This document shows, one piece after another, positions 44,778 to 56,957 of a stretch of DNA of 64,000 nucleotides. A program made the position numbers and the translations under genes. The DNA comes from Strongylocentrotus droebachiensis (taxonomy: Eukaryota > Echinodermata > Echinoidea > Camarodonta > Strongylocentrotidae), in assembly GCA_035222895.1 (NCBI GenBank), contig JAVYIG010000113.1:709501-773500 (forward strand). Reading direction: 5' to 3'. Positions within the stretch are counted from its first letter, which is position 1, and every line of letters starts with the position of its first letter. The notes beneath the pieces are model-generated. The model was not told the origin of the DNA. It was given only the letters and a program-made list of their open reading frames with translations, and made no database searches.

Positions 44778-47601
44778 GTTTGATTATTTTTAGCATTTGT
44801 TTCTATAGTTGTTAAAGGTAATGAAAGTTTTGGGAAATTTTGAAAATTGGATGGATAGTAATTCCTTACATTTATGATATATTTGGATGCCCCTGTGGAT
44901 GTATTATAAGCACTATACAATTTAGCCCCTGAAACACTTTTGCTTTCGAGAAATTGAATAATCAAAAATTTACCGGTGCTCCAGGTAAATTTCAAATATT
45001 TCAAATAGCGCCTAAGGCCATTCAATCTCAGAATATGCAGTTCTGATACATAATTTCCAAACGGGAATAGCAAATCGGTCGATTGTAGTTAAGAAACATT
45101 GTTTTAAAGCTAAAGTAATATCAGTCTTGAGTGGGCGCTATACAACATAAAGATATGCAATATATGTTCATTTGAACCCAATTCATGACCCCGTACCAAA
45201 ACTTTGTATCACCTTTAAACTATTGATATTATATTCTTAATAGGCATGTCATATCTGGAATATTGAGGAGTAAAACAATATTCTTTAAAAAAAAAAAGAG
45301 ACTTTTATAACGTTGTATTTTGCTCAAAGAATTTCATCTTCAAATGCGAAAGATGATCTTTTTACAATATCAAACAGTGACAAGAATTGATTGGGCAAGT
45401 TCACTGGCAACAGTTAAAACAGGGGCGGATCCAGGATTTTGTAAAAGAAAGGGTATAACATTAATAAAGTGTGCTGATGAGCAGAAATAGCAGGTCATCA
45501 CCTCACAATAAAGAATTAGACTTTGGACTTGTATGATTAATGTTGTCAATGGAAGCTGGTGATGTTATTACGGTCGAACCACAATATGTGTTAGCAAGGC
45601 ACTGGAGAAACTTTGAGATCAGAGTGTGAAACAAATTGTCAAAGCCCTCCAATGTTCTTAGCTCTGAAAAAATACTGTAGCTCAGGTCTTAGACAAAATG
45701 TAGTTTTTGAATAAATACTGAATGATGTTGTCTAAAAAGCTCTCGCTCGTCTTGTCACTTTGAGTATCGCCATGTGCATGTTCTTTATGCTTTGGGATTG
45801 TTTGTTCTTGGTGTTTGGGGCGGTTTGTCTTTTAATGATAATAGGCCTACAGGTGTTTTTCGCTTGCTTGTTTGGTTGGTTTGTTTGTGTTGCTTTGTTC
45901 GTTTTTCGAGGGAATTAGTGTTTGTTATCATGTTATTTAATTGATGTGACCCGATTCGGAAGGCTAAATTTCCCGCTTCATTTCATTTTCATGGCTTTGA
46001 GCATTTAGATACAAAGAGTGATATACCGCTCTCTCGCTCTTATCTTTTCTCTTTCTCATTCTCATTCTCCCTTTTCTCTTCCACCTTTCTCTCTCTCTCT
46101 ATCTATCATTCCCCTATATATATTTCTCCCTCCCACTCTCTCTCTCTCACACACGCACGCATACGAATACACAGTACACCATACAACGCACGCATACATC
46201 CACACACTACTTTCTGTCTTTCACTCGTCATTCATTTAATTTTAATTTAATTTAATTTTTATTTCAACACGGATCACTTGCTTCAGCCAATAGCTGTTCT
46301 TCTGCAAGGCCGTGCATACATAATACAAATCACATACGAAATATATACAATTCAAAATAAGACGCAATACAAATTAAACAATTAAAACAGTAAAAGAAGA
46401 GCGGATTTAAAATCAAATGAATAAAATAAAATGAAAATAATTATAACGAGCGTGATAAATAGCACAATATAATAATTAATAAATACAAATATTCAATGAA
46501 ATGAAATTAAGTAAAAGTTAAGTTAAAAATTAGGGATTGAAAATTTAAAAATGTATAGCCTATATATTTAAAAGAATACTCCCTCCTCCACTTTACCCCT
46601 CACCCTTTCGTCACCCTCTTTTACTAGCTCTTCCTGGTTTCTTTCTCATTTCCCCGCTCTCTCCCTCCTTCTTCTCTCTAACGCTCTCTTTGTTTTCCAC
46701 CCCCTCACACACTCTCTCTCTCTCTTTCTATCTTTCCCCCTCTCTCTCACGTTTCTCTCCCCTCTTTTTTTTGAGGGTCTTTTCTCCCTTTTTGTTCCAT
46801 TTTCTACCTTATTTGTGTGTCACTCTCTGTCTGTCTCTCTTCACCAGTGGACAACAATACCAGTGGACAACATAATTGAATGGCTCCCTCTCCGGTGTCT
46901 TAAAGGGACTTGGTAACATTGTTCAGATGAGAGAAAGTAGTGCTAAGGTAGTGACCTCAATGCTAGATGTTCAATTAAATATATTCGGAAAGTTTGAGTG
47001 AAAACGGACCATCATTAATGATACTAATTGGGAAAAACTGATCTGATCGATTCCTTAATTCTCCAAAATATATTATTACAATTTAATTACATTTAAGGTG
47101 AATGCAAATAGTCACGAAGCAATGTATTGGCTCTATATACCATTCCAGACATTTAAGTGTTGAAAGATGTTTATAAGCCTGTCTTGTGTCTTTTTTTCAT
47201 AGCAAAATGGCTGGGCCAATTCAAATATGGTTGGGAGAATTTACTTGTAATCACTGTTAGAGGGTGTTGCACAGTGACGCCTTCAAAGAAAACCATAAAT
47301 ATCTTTGTGGTTTGAGAATTTTTTCAGGATTTTTGCATGTAAGAGGGATAGTACAGTAGAAGGAATATAATAAGTATTTTTCATCAACCTTGAACAATGT
47401 TACCAAGTCACTTTAATCGCATGGCTTTCAATATGTACTTGTTGATCGAAGCAGATTCACGTTTTTTCGGATGATAATGCTAAAGAGCGGGCCCCAGACA
47501 AACTATCATCATAATATCTGATTTGCACATATCTGTACAACTATAAACCAAATCGTCATTATCACGGAGGTCCCAACTCAAACGAACAAGGGAGACCGAG
47601 A

Positions 47602-47606
<5 letters not shown>

Positions 47607-47660
<54 letters not shown>
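47607..47660. repeat. (GA)n microsatellite
   Basis: About 27 uninterrupted GA units within the MARCH-like intron. Confidence 0.95.
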
Positions 47661-47664
<4 letters not shown>

Positions 47665-48009
47665 GCTTGACACATCATAGGCCTAATTTGGAAATAAAAA
47701 TGAGTACCTATTAACCAAATAAAGCCGGAAAATGTTCTTTGTTTACATATTTTGTGTACATTGTGTACACTCTGTCTCGAGAAGAAAGGAAACGATTCAA
47801 AAATCTAAAGGGCAAAAATTAACATTTGCATCGACCGTTGTTTTCCAAAGATGGCAGCGTAAGCCTAATCTTGATCTTTCTGGATTCAACGATTGATGCA
47901 CGTCAGGTTAATTCGCAGTTAACCAATTGTTGGCTAATGATAGCCTTATATTCCCCGTAGGATAAATACCAAGACCACTCTGTTCTAGTAGGCAATGGGT
48001 TTTAAGCTA

Positions 48010-48250
48010 GAGATGTAGTAGACGTGTATAAGTGGATACGTCACCGGACAGTGGATCGCAGTGTCATGGTTCGTGGTTCGAGCCCCGCAGAAGTACGATT
48101 GTCCTTTAGCAAGCATCAATCTGCATTTGCCACTCTCCACCCAAGTGATATAAATTGGTACCCCATAGGAAGATATTCCTCGAATGCCAGAGCGCTTTAT
48201 CATGTCGCTCGCTAATGGCGGAGTAATACAGTTCAGTGATTAGATACAAT
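48010..48250 (+). repeat. tRNA-headed SINE, diverged
   Basis: Shares GTGGATACGTCACCGGACAG.., TGGTTCGAGCCCCGCAG and TTGTCCTTTAGCAAGCATCA with the SINE at 37646. Confidence 0.7.
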
Positions 48251-48706
48251 ATTATTATTCGCGATTTATAAATGTTATCATATGCCATTATTGTTGAACT
48301 GCATAATATTGGACCAATAGGTCTGGATTTCATCAGGAAAACTGGTTAATCTAAGATTTATTTAGTTCTCAAGACAATTCTTTATATCAAACAAGTACAC
48401 TCACTTTACTCGCAAGAGATCCCTTCAGTGTTCACATCTCAAGTATTCTGATCAAGTTGGGATATTCAGGTTACTGAATTAAACCAATGTAAACACATCC
48501 CGTACGTATAGAATTCCTAAAGTATGTATGGTCAAATGATTGACAAGAGGAGGCATGATCGAAGACCATAATAGTGGAAAAGCATTTTACCTTCGGTTCG
48601 AGATCGGAGGATCCCGGACTGAATAGGCCCAAAATCACATCAACGAAAATAACAGAGCTGTTGTGCGATAGCCAAGATTCGCTCAACCGCGCACTGTCTT
48701 GCATAA

Positions 48707-48880
48707 TACAGTCAAACCTGTATGTGGCGACCGCCCAAGTGTAACACAAAAAGTGGTCTTTGAAGACAGGTTCTTTTAGTAGTTTCAATGAGAATCTATT
48801 TCCAAGGGAAACAAAAAGGGTGGTTTTTGTAGACAGATGGTCCTTGTAGATAGGTGGTCACTAAAGCAGGTTTGACTGTA
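48707..48880. mobile_element. 174-bp TA-flanked inverted-repeat element (Tc1/mariner-like MITE)
   Basis: Ends TACAGTCAAACCTG and CAGGTTTGACTGTA form a perfect inverted pair with TA at both outer edges. Internal GTGGTC and GGTGGTC units fit this common animal MITE type. Confidence 0.85.
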
Positions 48881-49890
48881 GAAGCCTTATAAGGTTCCTG
48901 GTTCGATTCCGATCTGTGAGCCAGATTCTGTTGGGAGGGGAATAAGATAACTACCTCATTGACCATCTTATTTTAGAAAACTACGCCCGTACAATAACTT
49001 CCGGACAACTTCGGCCCAGGCGTTACCACCTCGCAAAACTACAACGAATTAATATTGCTCTCCCCATTCAATTGCCGCAATGTAGTAAGGGTGATTTCTT
49101 TTAATATAGTTGTTATGTACGTAGGCCAGGGTCGATTTTGTCGCGTGAAATAAGTTCTTATAACGCAATGGCCATAAAGACAGTATAGGCTAGGTACAAC
49201 TAATTAGCGGTGTGCATGGAAAGTAGGCACCCTGCTCTTCTTATTGTGGCGCCCTTAGGCCTATCTGCACGTTGAAATAATTGGTTGAATATCATTTTCA
49301 TCATGAGTATGCGGAAACGCCTACATTAACTTGACACATAAATTGTAAACTGGGGCATTAATTACGGAAAAGTACAGAAAATCGCCCAAATTGTTCTCGA
49401 AAGAATGCGCTTTTCAACTAAATCTCAGTCCCACAGTCTCGATTCCCTTGTATTCTAAACAAACGTTACACTCGAATGAGTTTGTAAGGGTTTTAAAACA
49501 GATTTTACCCGTGTAGATTCACATAGACAGGCCACGCAGTGCGCGGGGATTTATAGTTATACATGGACATTCATATAACGTGGAGAGACACATTATCGAC
49601 TTCATTTTGGGGTAGTAATCCTAACAATGAATATTGCTGATGTAGCATTTGTTTTGTATCACTGGGAACACTTTATGCATGCCAAGTTCGTATGAGCGAT
49701 TCTTTTTGGAGAATGAACACCGCGAATACGGTATATCCTGTGTATACCAGCGCCAACACAACGAGGATAAAAAAATGTCGTCAAATTGAAGTCGCCGAGC
49801 GAAACGCGAAGACAATAACTATTGTTGAATCGGTGTATCAGAACGCCTATATTATAAGATGACCTGTGATTTATGGGAATTTTGTTTCAG

Positions 49891-50187
49891 TTGGTTATCT
49901 ACGGAAAGCTGGTCCTAAGACAGTTCAGAGACTGAGGATAAGCGCACGAGATTGGAATCCAAGCGAGACAAGAATAGAAATGGGTGGTAAAGGAAAGAAA
50001 AGCTCGGTTACGTCGCCGAAAGCCTTCGACAATCGTGCGTTTGAAGGCGACAACGGTGTTGACAGTCATGAAGGAAAGAATGGGAGCTTGGTCCCCTCTA
50101 AACCTCCTTCTCCACGAATCAAGAATTTCGAAAAGTATACGTACCCGAATGTGTGTACATACTGCAAAAGCATATGGGATAGAAAAG
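49891..50187 (+). CDS. MARCH-like RING-CH E3 ligase, exon 1b (second RING half-exon)
   Basis: This exon gives an alternative first cysteine pair. From ATG 49980 it encodes MGGKGKKSSVTSPKAFDN and onward to NVCTYCKSIWDRK, 69 residues plus one base, with donor AAAAG|gtgaga. C59 and C62 are followed by exactly the same number of residues to the splice point as C91 and C94 in exon 1a, and both exons end in phase 1. Joined to 54081 it also gives C-x2-C-x15-C-x1-C. An acceptor (tttgtttcag, 49890) would let it act as an internal 297-nt exon in frame after exon 1a. As a first exon it would give a 218-residue isoform; as a cassette, 349 residues with two CxxC pairs. Which form is used cannot be told from DNA. 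Confidence 0.78.
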
Positions 50188-50335
50188 GTGAGATAATAAT
50201 TATGGGCAAGTGTCAAATTGTGGACAGAACGGTACTTTTATGTTTGTATTTAATACTTTACTTTATTAATACACGATGTTGTAGGTCTAAGCCTGTTCAT
50301 CGATCCAGGATTTTTCCATGGTTACTGCTATTTGT

Positions 50336-50680
50336 TTTTGTTTCTTCTTTTTATTCTCCCCCAGCTCTTCTTCTATATCTTCTTCTTTTTTCCCCTCTTC
50401 TCTCCTCCTCATCATCGTCGTCCCCTTTCTTCCTTTTCACTTTCTTCTTCTGTCTTGTCTCTTCGTTGATGCCCACGATAACACAATGTCCTTTTTCTGT
50501 TTCTATTTCCCCTTAATTCTTCTTCTATATCTTCTTCTTCTTCTTCTTCTTCTCCTCCTTCTTCGTGTTCTTCCTCATCTTCCTCTTCCTCTTCTCCCCT
50601 CCTCCTCTTTATCGTCGTCGTCCTCCTTATTCTTCCTTTTCACCTTCTTCTTCTGTCTTGTCTCTCCGTTGATGCCCAAA
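50336..50680. repeat. Pyrimidine-rich tandem duplication (~185 bp)
   Basis: The block CTTCTTCTATATCTTCTTCT to CTTGTCTCTYCGTTGATGCC occurs twice in a row. Confidence 0.8.
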
Positions 50681-51109
50681 ATAACATGAGTTATTCCGAT
50701 GACACTTTAGTTTTAAGATCTTGACCACTCTATTGTTTGTCCTACGTGTATTGGACTTCCATAAAATATAGTTTAAGAATGTGTTTCTTTCTTTCGCATA
50801 TCCTTTTTCTTGAAAGGTTATATATAAGGAATTTGGCTTAACATCTGCATGCATTCAAATACATTAAACATAAATACATACTTTTCACATTACAGATACA
50901 TCAAACATAATACAAAAATCAACAACTGAGTAACAATAATAGGATAACAATAGAAAGGGTCGCAAATATTGAAACGAAATATGTAATTATACCGTTCATT
51001 TTCCAAAAAATTACATTAATTCAAGATCATACCACCGTTTCACGTTATCGTTCATTTATAGAAATATGACTCGCAAATTACATTTACTTTGATTACAAGA
51101 ACAGATTAA

Positions 51110-51287
51110 GGGAAGATCTCCTTTTGCGACAGCCACCCAAATTGAAAAAAAAAATCGGTACAGCTTAGAATGATATATTTAATAATAATATGATATATAA
51201 AACATGATAAAATAGGGTTAGGGTTAGGGATAAGGTTAGGGTTAGGGTTAGGATTTTAGGTGGCTGTCGCAAAAGGAAATCTTTCCC
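51110..51287. mobile_element. 178-bp MITE carrying TTAGGG repeats
   Basis: Inverted ends GGGAAGATCTCCTTTTGCGA with CAGCCACC, mirrored at 51258-51287, are flanked by the duplication AGATTAA (51103-51109, 51288-51294). Between the arms, 51212-51252 is a run of TAGGGT units (TTAGGG repeats, one interrupted). So the telomere motif is inside a mobile element, not at a chromosome end. Confidence 0.88.
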
Positions 51288-54080
51288 AGATTAACGTGAT
51301 TTAAGTTATCCGACCTTATATGGACTGCGACATTATGGTAAGAATGGAGAAACCAGCACTGCGGGGAATCCATAAGTCTGAAAACGATCCCGGTCAAAAC
51401 ACGGTACCTAATGTCAATATTATCTTAAATGCATTTTATTGTATATACGAGATGACAGCAAAGTTTTTCGCGACCAAGGTCAAATCCACGCATGAGTTGA
51501 CAAAATCTGTTGTGGTTATTACCTATCTAAAATCTAAATTTGTTTCTCTTTCCCTCTCTCTCTCGTTATATTCTCATGTGTGCATGTATCATGGTGTTTG
51601 GTAATACCTAAACCATTGAATGTCCAGTTTGCTTATTCACACATGGATGAATAGTAATGTAATACGTGTTTACTTTGACCGGAAAAGGATAGATACCCAG
51701 TTTCTGACACAAATTGGTGAATAGTAATACCACGCATCTATGTTTGAATTGACGATACATTTGCGTTTATCCCAGTAAAAAAGAAACCCGAAAACAAGCG
51801 ATTACTGTAAGCGAACAATTTTATACTTTTCATAAAGTAAATTCATGAACTGTTAAATAACATCTTTATTGAATTAATATATTTCAACCGAGCAACATTT
51901 GTTTTAAAAATCGCATGTCAATCCATTTCTACTCTATTTCTACTTCATTTTCCTTTTTGAAATCTCGAATTGGCAGGAAAGTATGTTTGAAAATCCCTGA
52001 ATCGAGTCATCTATATAGCATATGATAGTACATTGTATTAAACACGATCGCTACTATATTAAAAAAAAACCCAAGGCAGTGTCAATAGGCTTGTGGGTCA
52101 CATAATTATGCATGCCTATCGAAATGTGCGAACTTGAATTAAATTGAATTGAATTGAATTGAATTGATATCTTTATTTATACACGGTTAAACAAGCCCAA
52201 ACAGTTACAAGACTGATTTCCATTGGGGCCGTGTGAAACAATGTAAATACATCGAATTAACATAAAAATGATAATGGTACATGTACATCAAATTACATAT
52301 TTAAAACAAACAAAATAATAAAGATAAATATCTTTAAAAATAACGAAAGAATAGTACTGCCGAAAAAGTATATTTATATGAATAATAGTAATCATGAGTG
52401 TCCAAACAAGAGTATTGTAAATATACTTTAAATTAAAATAGGTAATACAAATTGTTACTAACTGCCAGAAATGATATATTAAAAACAAATCAAATGTGGC
52501 TGGTCAAGATACTGCATTATTACAATTAACGATATGATTACAATTTTATTTAAGTCAGTAAATTAAGAACACTTGAAAGTGATTTAAAATAACAAGACAA
52601 TGAGATATTACGTAATCCGAAAATGATTTGTATTGAAAATATAAAAGTATTAAATTGCCCCTGAGTTGTTTTTGGAAAATAGTTGCGATCGTGTAAATGA
52701 ATCCTACTTGCGTATATATTTTTTAAACGTTCCTTTGACAGTTTTACACTAGTACTTGTGCGGGAGTGAACGTTCTACAAAATTCTAATAGTCCTACTTA
52801 ATTGTTTAAGTCTGTGAGGTTTTATAGGGGAGCGTAACGGATAAGTAAACATCTATGTTCATATGGGTTAATCCCAATAAAACCTGAACACAAGTCACAA
52901 CGACATCAATCAGGGAAAAATTCTGATAATTCGCACAAATCTTTAAATTTATGTACAAGGGCCAAAGCAATCCATTAATAGTGTACAGCCGTATGACTGT
53001 GTCAAAATGTATTTGGTGTGAGTTTGATTCAGTGAAAGTATTTGTTTGTTGAGCAAACTAACCATTCTTACTTATCACATCGGTAAACATGGCAGAGCGA
53101 AAGTGGCATCTTTCTATGGCTTCTCGTGCAACAACAAAAAGAAGAATCTACGATAGAACCGTTTGCTATTGTGTTTTTTCGGGGAATAGGGGGGGGGGGG
53201 GGGGTAATTACTGCATTACTTTTGCGCTATGATGACTCTCTCTCCCTCCATACACTTCCTCTTGTCACGAGCATCCGCCTCATTTAGACCGACCTTCTCT
53301 GCTAATACATTTTTCACCATATTTTTCCATGAAGTTTTCGGTCTTCCTTTCTCTTATATGCCATCCACTTCCAGATCCCACCCTCTTTTCACAGCTTAAT
53401 CATCATCCCTTCTCAACACATTACCCATCGTTCACTTCTTGCAACTTCCATCACAGTTTCTTCCACACCCTTTACATGAGCTCAATCTCGTTCTTTCTAT
53501 CGGACAGTGTTTCACACCACACACCTTCCGTACTATCATGGCTCTTTCTGTTCTCCTCTAAATACCATTTCTGCTGTCTTCTCAATCCAAGTTTCTGAAC
53601 CATAATTATAGGGAACCAAATTGCTATAACGTCATACTCGCTCGTCGTCCTGGTTACTTGTTCTAAACAATTATTATTGAGCATGCGCATGAGATTAACC
53701 TGGGAAATCATTCAAGCAACGGCCTGGAACAGGGCGAATTCAATGTTTTGGGCTGGTGTGATCACCACACTATTGTTTAACACAGTTTTTTGGAACCAGC
53801 AACCTTGTGACGACTTGGCCCATATGACGTCACACTTCGGTACTCTATACCATCGTTGTTAATTTTAACAAGTCCTTATGGATCTTGCCTTTGATTCGCA
53901 TCGTAAACGTTCTACCAGTTAGGATCGAGGCCAGCTCATACTTTATCAACCCCAGTCTGCATCTTCTTGCCATTACAATCTCGTATCCACCACCCAGTGA
54001 TCGAGTCTCCAATATAACAAAACCCGTTAATCATTATTATTTTTTTATTTTTTTTATTTTTACATAATCTCCATTTTTAG

Positions 54081-54241
54081 GGAGCACTGAGCTGGTTACC
54101 CCGTGTGGTTGCGACGGCACATCGCTCCTTGTCCACGAGACCTGCCTCGAGTCCTGGCTAAAGAGTAGCGGCAAGGTCCGCTGTGAAGCTTGTAAAACTG
54201 ACTACAGCATCAGCAATATCAAAGATCTACGGGCCGAATTG
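54081..54241 (+). CDS. MARCH-like RING-CH E3 ligase, RING core exon
   Basis: This exon is bounded by the acceptor ccatttttag and donor gtaggt. It completes a split Gly codon and encodes STELVTPCGC, then DGTSLLVHETCLESWL and VRCEACKTDYSI. These provide Cys3, Cys4, the His, Cys5, Cys6 and Cys7 of the RING-CH domain and the conserved Trp after the HxxC. The x7 spacing from Cys4 to His is diagnostic for RING-CH rather than classic RING. It leaves in phase 0 to the last exon. Confidence 0.93.
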
Positions 54242-54801
54242 GTAGGTATTAAAGGCCCACTGCACTACTTATAGCTACTTGTGCCCTCTATATAGCAAGC
54301 AATGCCCAATCGGTGACCATTGGTCCCCCATGATCCTCTTTTTCTTATGTTAATTGAGAGCTAATTTCATGAAAAAACACCTTTGAGTGACCTTGCAGGG
54401 TGGTCTTAATCCCTCCTGTAAAATAGTATAGATGGGCTTTAAAACATTAATAACAATTGGAATAATAAAAGAAAGAAGAAAGAAGTTGGTAACGTTAAAG
54501 ACAAAAACGTTAGAACAGTATTTCGATATAGAATTTAATATATCATCCCCACATTATCTCCATGTTTGCTTGATGTTGTTGTTGTAGTTGTACCTTTTTT
54601 TTTTAGTGTGGATCCATATTAAAATGTGGTGCCATGTGCATTACACACCTTTCAGTGACCATTGCCCTGCATTACCACTAAAATATATCCCATTTTTCAC
54701 ATCCATAATTATATCCAATGGCTGATCTTGAAGACCCTAGCCTGCTCTCTCATAATTCTTTCTTTCTTCTCTCTCTTGCCTCTATCTTTATCTCTATCTA
54801 G
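54242..54801. other. Last intron of the MARCH-like gene
   Basis: Contains the dispersed repeat shared with 33135-33325 (54252-54420: CCCCCATGATCCTCTTTTTC). Otherwise a pyrimidine-rich run leads into the acceptor. Confidence 0.6.
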
Positions 54802-55089
54802 ATGATTCAGAAAGTCAACTTTTGCCTCATCGCCATCTTCATGCCGGTGGGCGTCGTCGTCATCGTCGGCGCTTGCATCATCATGGACTCCATCAGTCGA
54901 GCACGGGCCAAGGCCGCTGTGGCCGGTATCCCCGTCGAAGGTCTCGGCATCCCCATGGATCGTTTCGTCATCTACTGTATCATCCTCGGCTCCCTCACGC
55001 TGGCCGGCATCATCAAGACCATCTCGATGATGAAGAGGAAAAAGTTGATTGCGCTCGATAACCTGACCGCGATCGGCAACGAGGCTTGA
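54802..55089 (+). CDS. MARCH-like RING-CH E3 ligase, last exon (two membrane helices)
   Basis: The exon follows the acceptor ctctatctag and encodes 95 residues to TGA in phase 0. Two hydrophobic helices, at about residues 7-28 (FCLIAIFMPVGVVVIVGACI) and 55-77 (FVIYCIILGSLTLAGIIKTI), flank a short loop with GIPVEGLGIPMDR. A basic MMKRKK follows the second helix. This RING-CH plus two-helix layout is that of the MARCH1/2/3/8-type ligases of endosomal and plasma membranes. GC content is much higher than in the flanks, as expected for real coding DNA. The exon could be mistaken for a small protein starting at its own ATG, but the splice phase argues against that. Confidence 0.92.
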   Translation: MIQKVNFCLIAIFMPVGVVVIVGACIIMDSISRARAKAAVAGIPVEGLGIPMDRFVIYCIILGSLTLAGIIKTISMMKRKKLIALDNLTAIGNEA

Positions 55090-55775
55090 TCGACCCGCCG
55101 CCACTTGATAAAATACAAAATGGCGTCGGCATGGTATTAGTCCCAGAGACAATTGGTTTTGATAAAGAGAATGTGACCAATCCGGTTCGAATTGAAAACA
55201 TATTGGCGAATACTGTTTTGTGCATTGGCAAGCACATAACAAAATAATATACGCCATGTTGATTATTAATGAAACACAAGTTGGCCAAACTCTGTGTATA
55301 GGGCTCTGGGTAGTCCCATAGCGTATTGAAAGAGATAGTTGTGACGCGTTAAAAGGACAATTTATGCAGATCACTCCCACGCAATCTGTATGGGAGGCAA
55401 CAATTGTTGCGCCCCATGAATATGACCTAGGAACGAGCATAGCTTCCGTTGACGAAACTACTGTTACTCTAATAGCTATGGGTAATCAGTTATGATCGGA
55501 TGATATTAGACGATCGAAGGGTAAATCAACGTCAGATATATAAAAAGGTGTCAGTTGGATTTTGCTAGACTTGAAAAGTTGTGCTATACAGTAAAGTAAT
55601 ATGGACAGTCATACCACTAAAACCTATATATTCGCCTTGTTTTCATAAAGAAGGCGATTTGACGGATTCATGCCCATTTATCTCGTAGCGTGTTTGTATT
55701 TTCCTTGTTTTTTTTTGTAATTATCTTTATAGTCTTCTCGTCTGCATTAATAAAATTGACTGAAACCCGGGATTC
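55090..55775 (+). other. Likely 3' UTR of the MARCH-like gene
   Basis: An AATAAA signal at 55749-55754 is the first good one after the stop. The stretch at about 55314-55345 (CATAGCGTATTGAAAGAGAT) is related to the end of the palindromic element at 58263. Confidence 0.5.
55749..55754 (+). terminator. Poly(A) signal AATAAA
   Basis: Canonical hexamer 660 bp after the MARCH-like stop codon, in a T-rich setting. Confidence 0.5.
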
Positions 55776-56898
55776 GATCGTCTCAAGCAATGAAACCTCA
55801 TCATAAAGAACACTCTAATATAGAACAACCTTTTATTATGATACATAGGGTAATTTTGCCGATCCCACTTCTTAATTGTTTTCGTTATGTTTGTTTGTTT
55901 CTATGTCTTTTAGCTTAGATATATCTGGGTTTCATTGAGGTAATCCTTGGTCCGGAGGATCGAACAAGAATAAAGAGATTCCACTGTAGTGGTATTCATA
56001 TCTTTTACTGTTTCAGCCAGTGGCGTGCCATGGGTCCATTTAGAGGAAGGATGGGGTGGGGTGGGGTGGGGGTGCAGGAGGAGGACCGGTAGTCTTACGA
56101 GGCCAGGATGAAATGCGAGGGAGGGAGTGGATCGAGTCATCGTGCGAGAGGATAGAGTGGGGGACTTTCCATTCTCCTTTTTCTTCTACATTCCGTCTCT
56201 GCGTTTATCTCTGTCTCTCTCTAACTTTTGTCTGTCTCTCTGTCTCTTTCTTTCACTCGCACTCTCGCTTCTAACCCTCCCATCCCCCTATCTCTCTTTC
56301 TTTACCCAATCAACTATATAGCGGAGGGCGTGTACTTGCCCAACTAATATATCGGTCATTTCCAGTAGAACCGATTGTGCTTTTAAAACAGTCAGTCGAT
56401 TTTCTTCGGTCGCGCAAGCTTGAGGAATGTTTCCATGAAGGTCTGTTCTTTAATTACAGTGTCTTACAGTAATTAATATGACAGTGTTATGGCATAGAGG
56501 TTCAGTCGCCTAATTCTCAATCCAAGGGTAACTGGAGATTGATGGGGTGATTGTATAATCGCAGGGTCTTCAGGAAGAACAGTATTGATGCTGATGAGTC
56601 TCGACTGAGTAAATGATATCATTATCAAACTGTTTTCCTGTATATTATGCATTAATGGTTGCAATATCTCGAGTAGCAAATATATAGCTCAGCTTACGAA
56701 ATAGTACTAACTACAGAAAATAGAAATGGACAATTAATAATATTTAAAAAAAAAGGGGGAGGCACGCGATAATGGTGTATTGACTAAATGGTTTTCTACT
56801 TGTATTCATATTATTGTATCACATGAGTTTATATTTTATGCTTCGTATTTGTTTCGTATGTGTTATAAACATGTCTTCCTATGTCTTGATGATTGTGT

Positions 56899-56957
<59 letters not shown>

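Larger units (their letters stand above)
44778..49890. other. Intron between the two alternative RING half-exons
   Basis: No further exon is supported. It holds a hAT-like end (CAGGGGCGGATCCAGG, 45420), (CT)n tracts at 46050-46150 and 46690-46760, a minus-strand retroelement tail at 46229-46350 (GGCCTTGCAGAAGAACAGCT), (GA)n at 47607-47660, a SINE at 48010-48250 and an inverted-repeat element at 48707-48880. Confidence 0.6.
50188..54080. other. Intron before the RING core exon
   Basis: No other exon is supported. It holds a TTC/CTC-rich tandem duplication (50336-50680, period about 185 bp), a telomere-motif MITE (51110-51287), a minus-strand retroelement tail with (ATTGA)n (52138-52260) and a poly-G run near 53190. 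Confidence 0.6.

Noticed and set aside
49866..49979. Upstream extension of exon 1b as an N-terminus
   Set aside because: The extended frame has no ATG (it would start with GTG) and crosses a splice acceptor at 49890; ATG 49980 or use as an internal exon is more likely.
51212..51252. Chromosome end or fusion scar from TTAGGG repeats
   Set aside because: The run is only about 40 bp and lies between the arms of a MITE with a target duplication.
54709..55440. 243-codon minus-strand open frame
   Set aside because: It is antisense to the MARCH-like last exon, whose GC-rich codons keep the opposite frame open.
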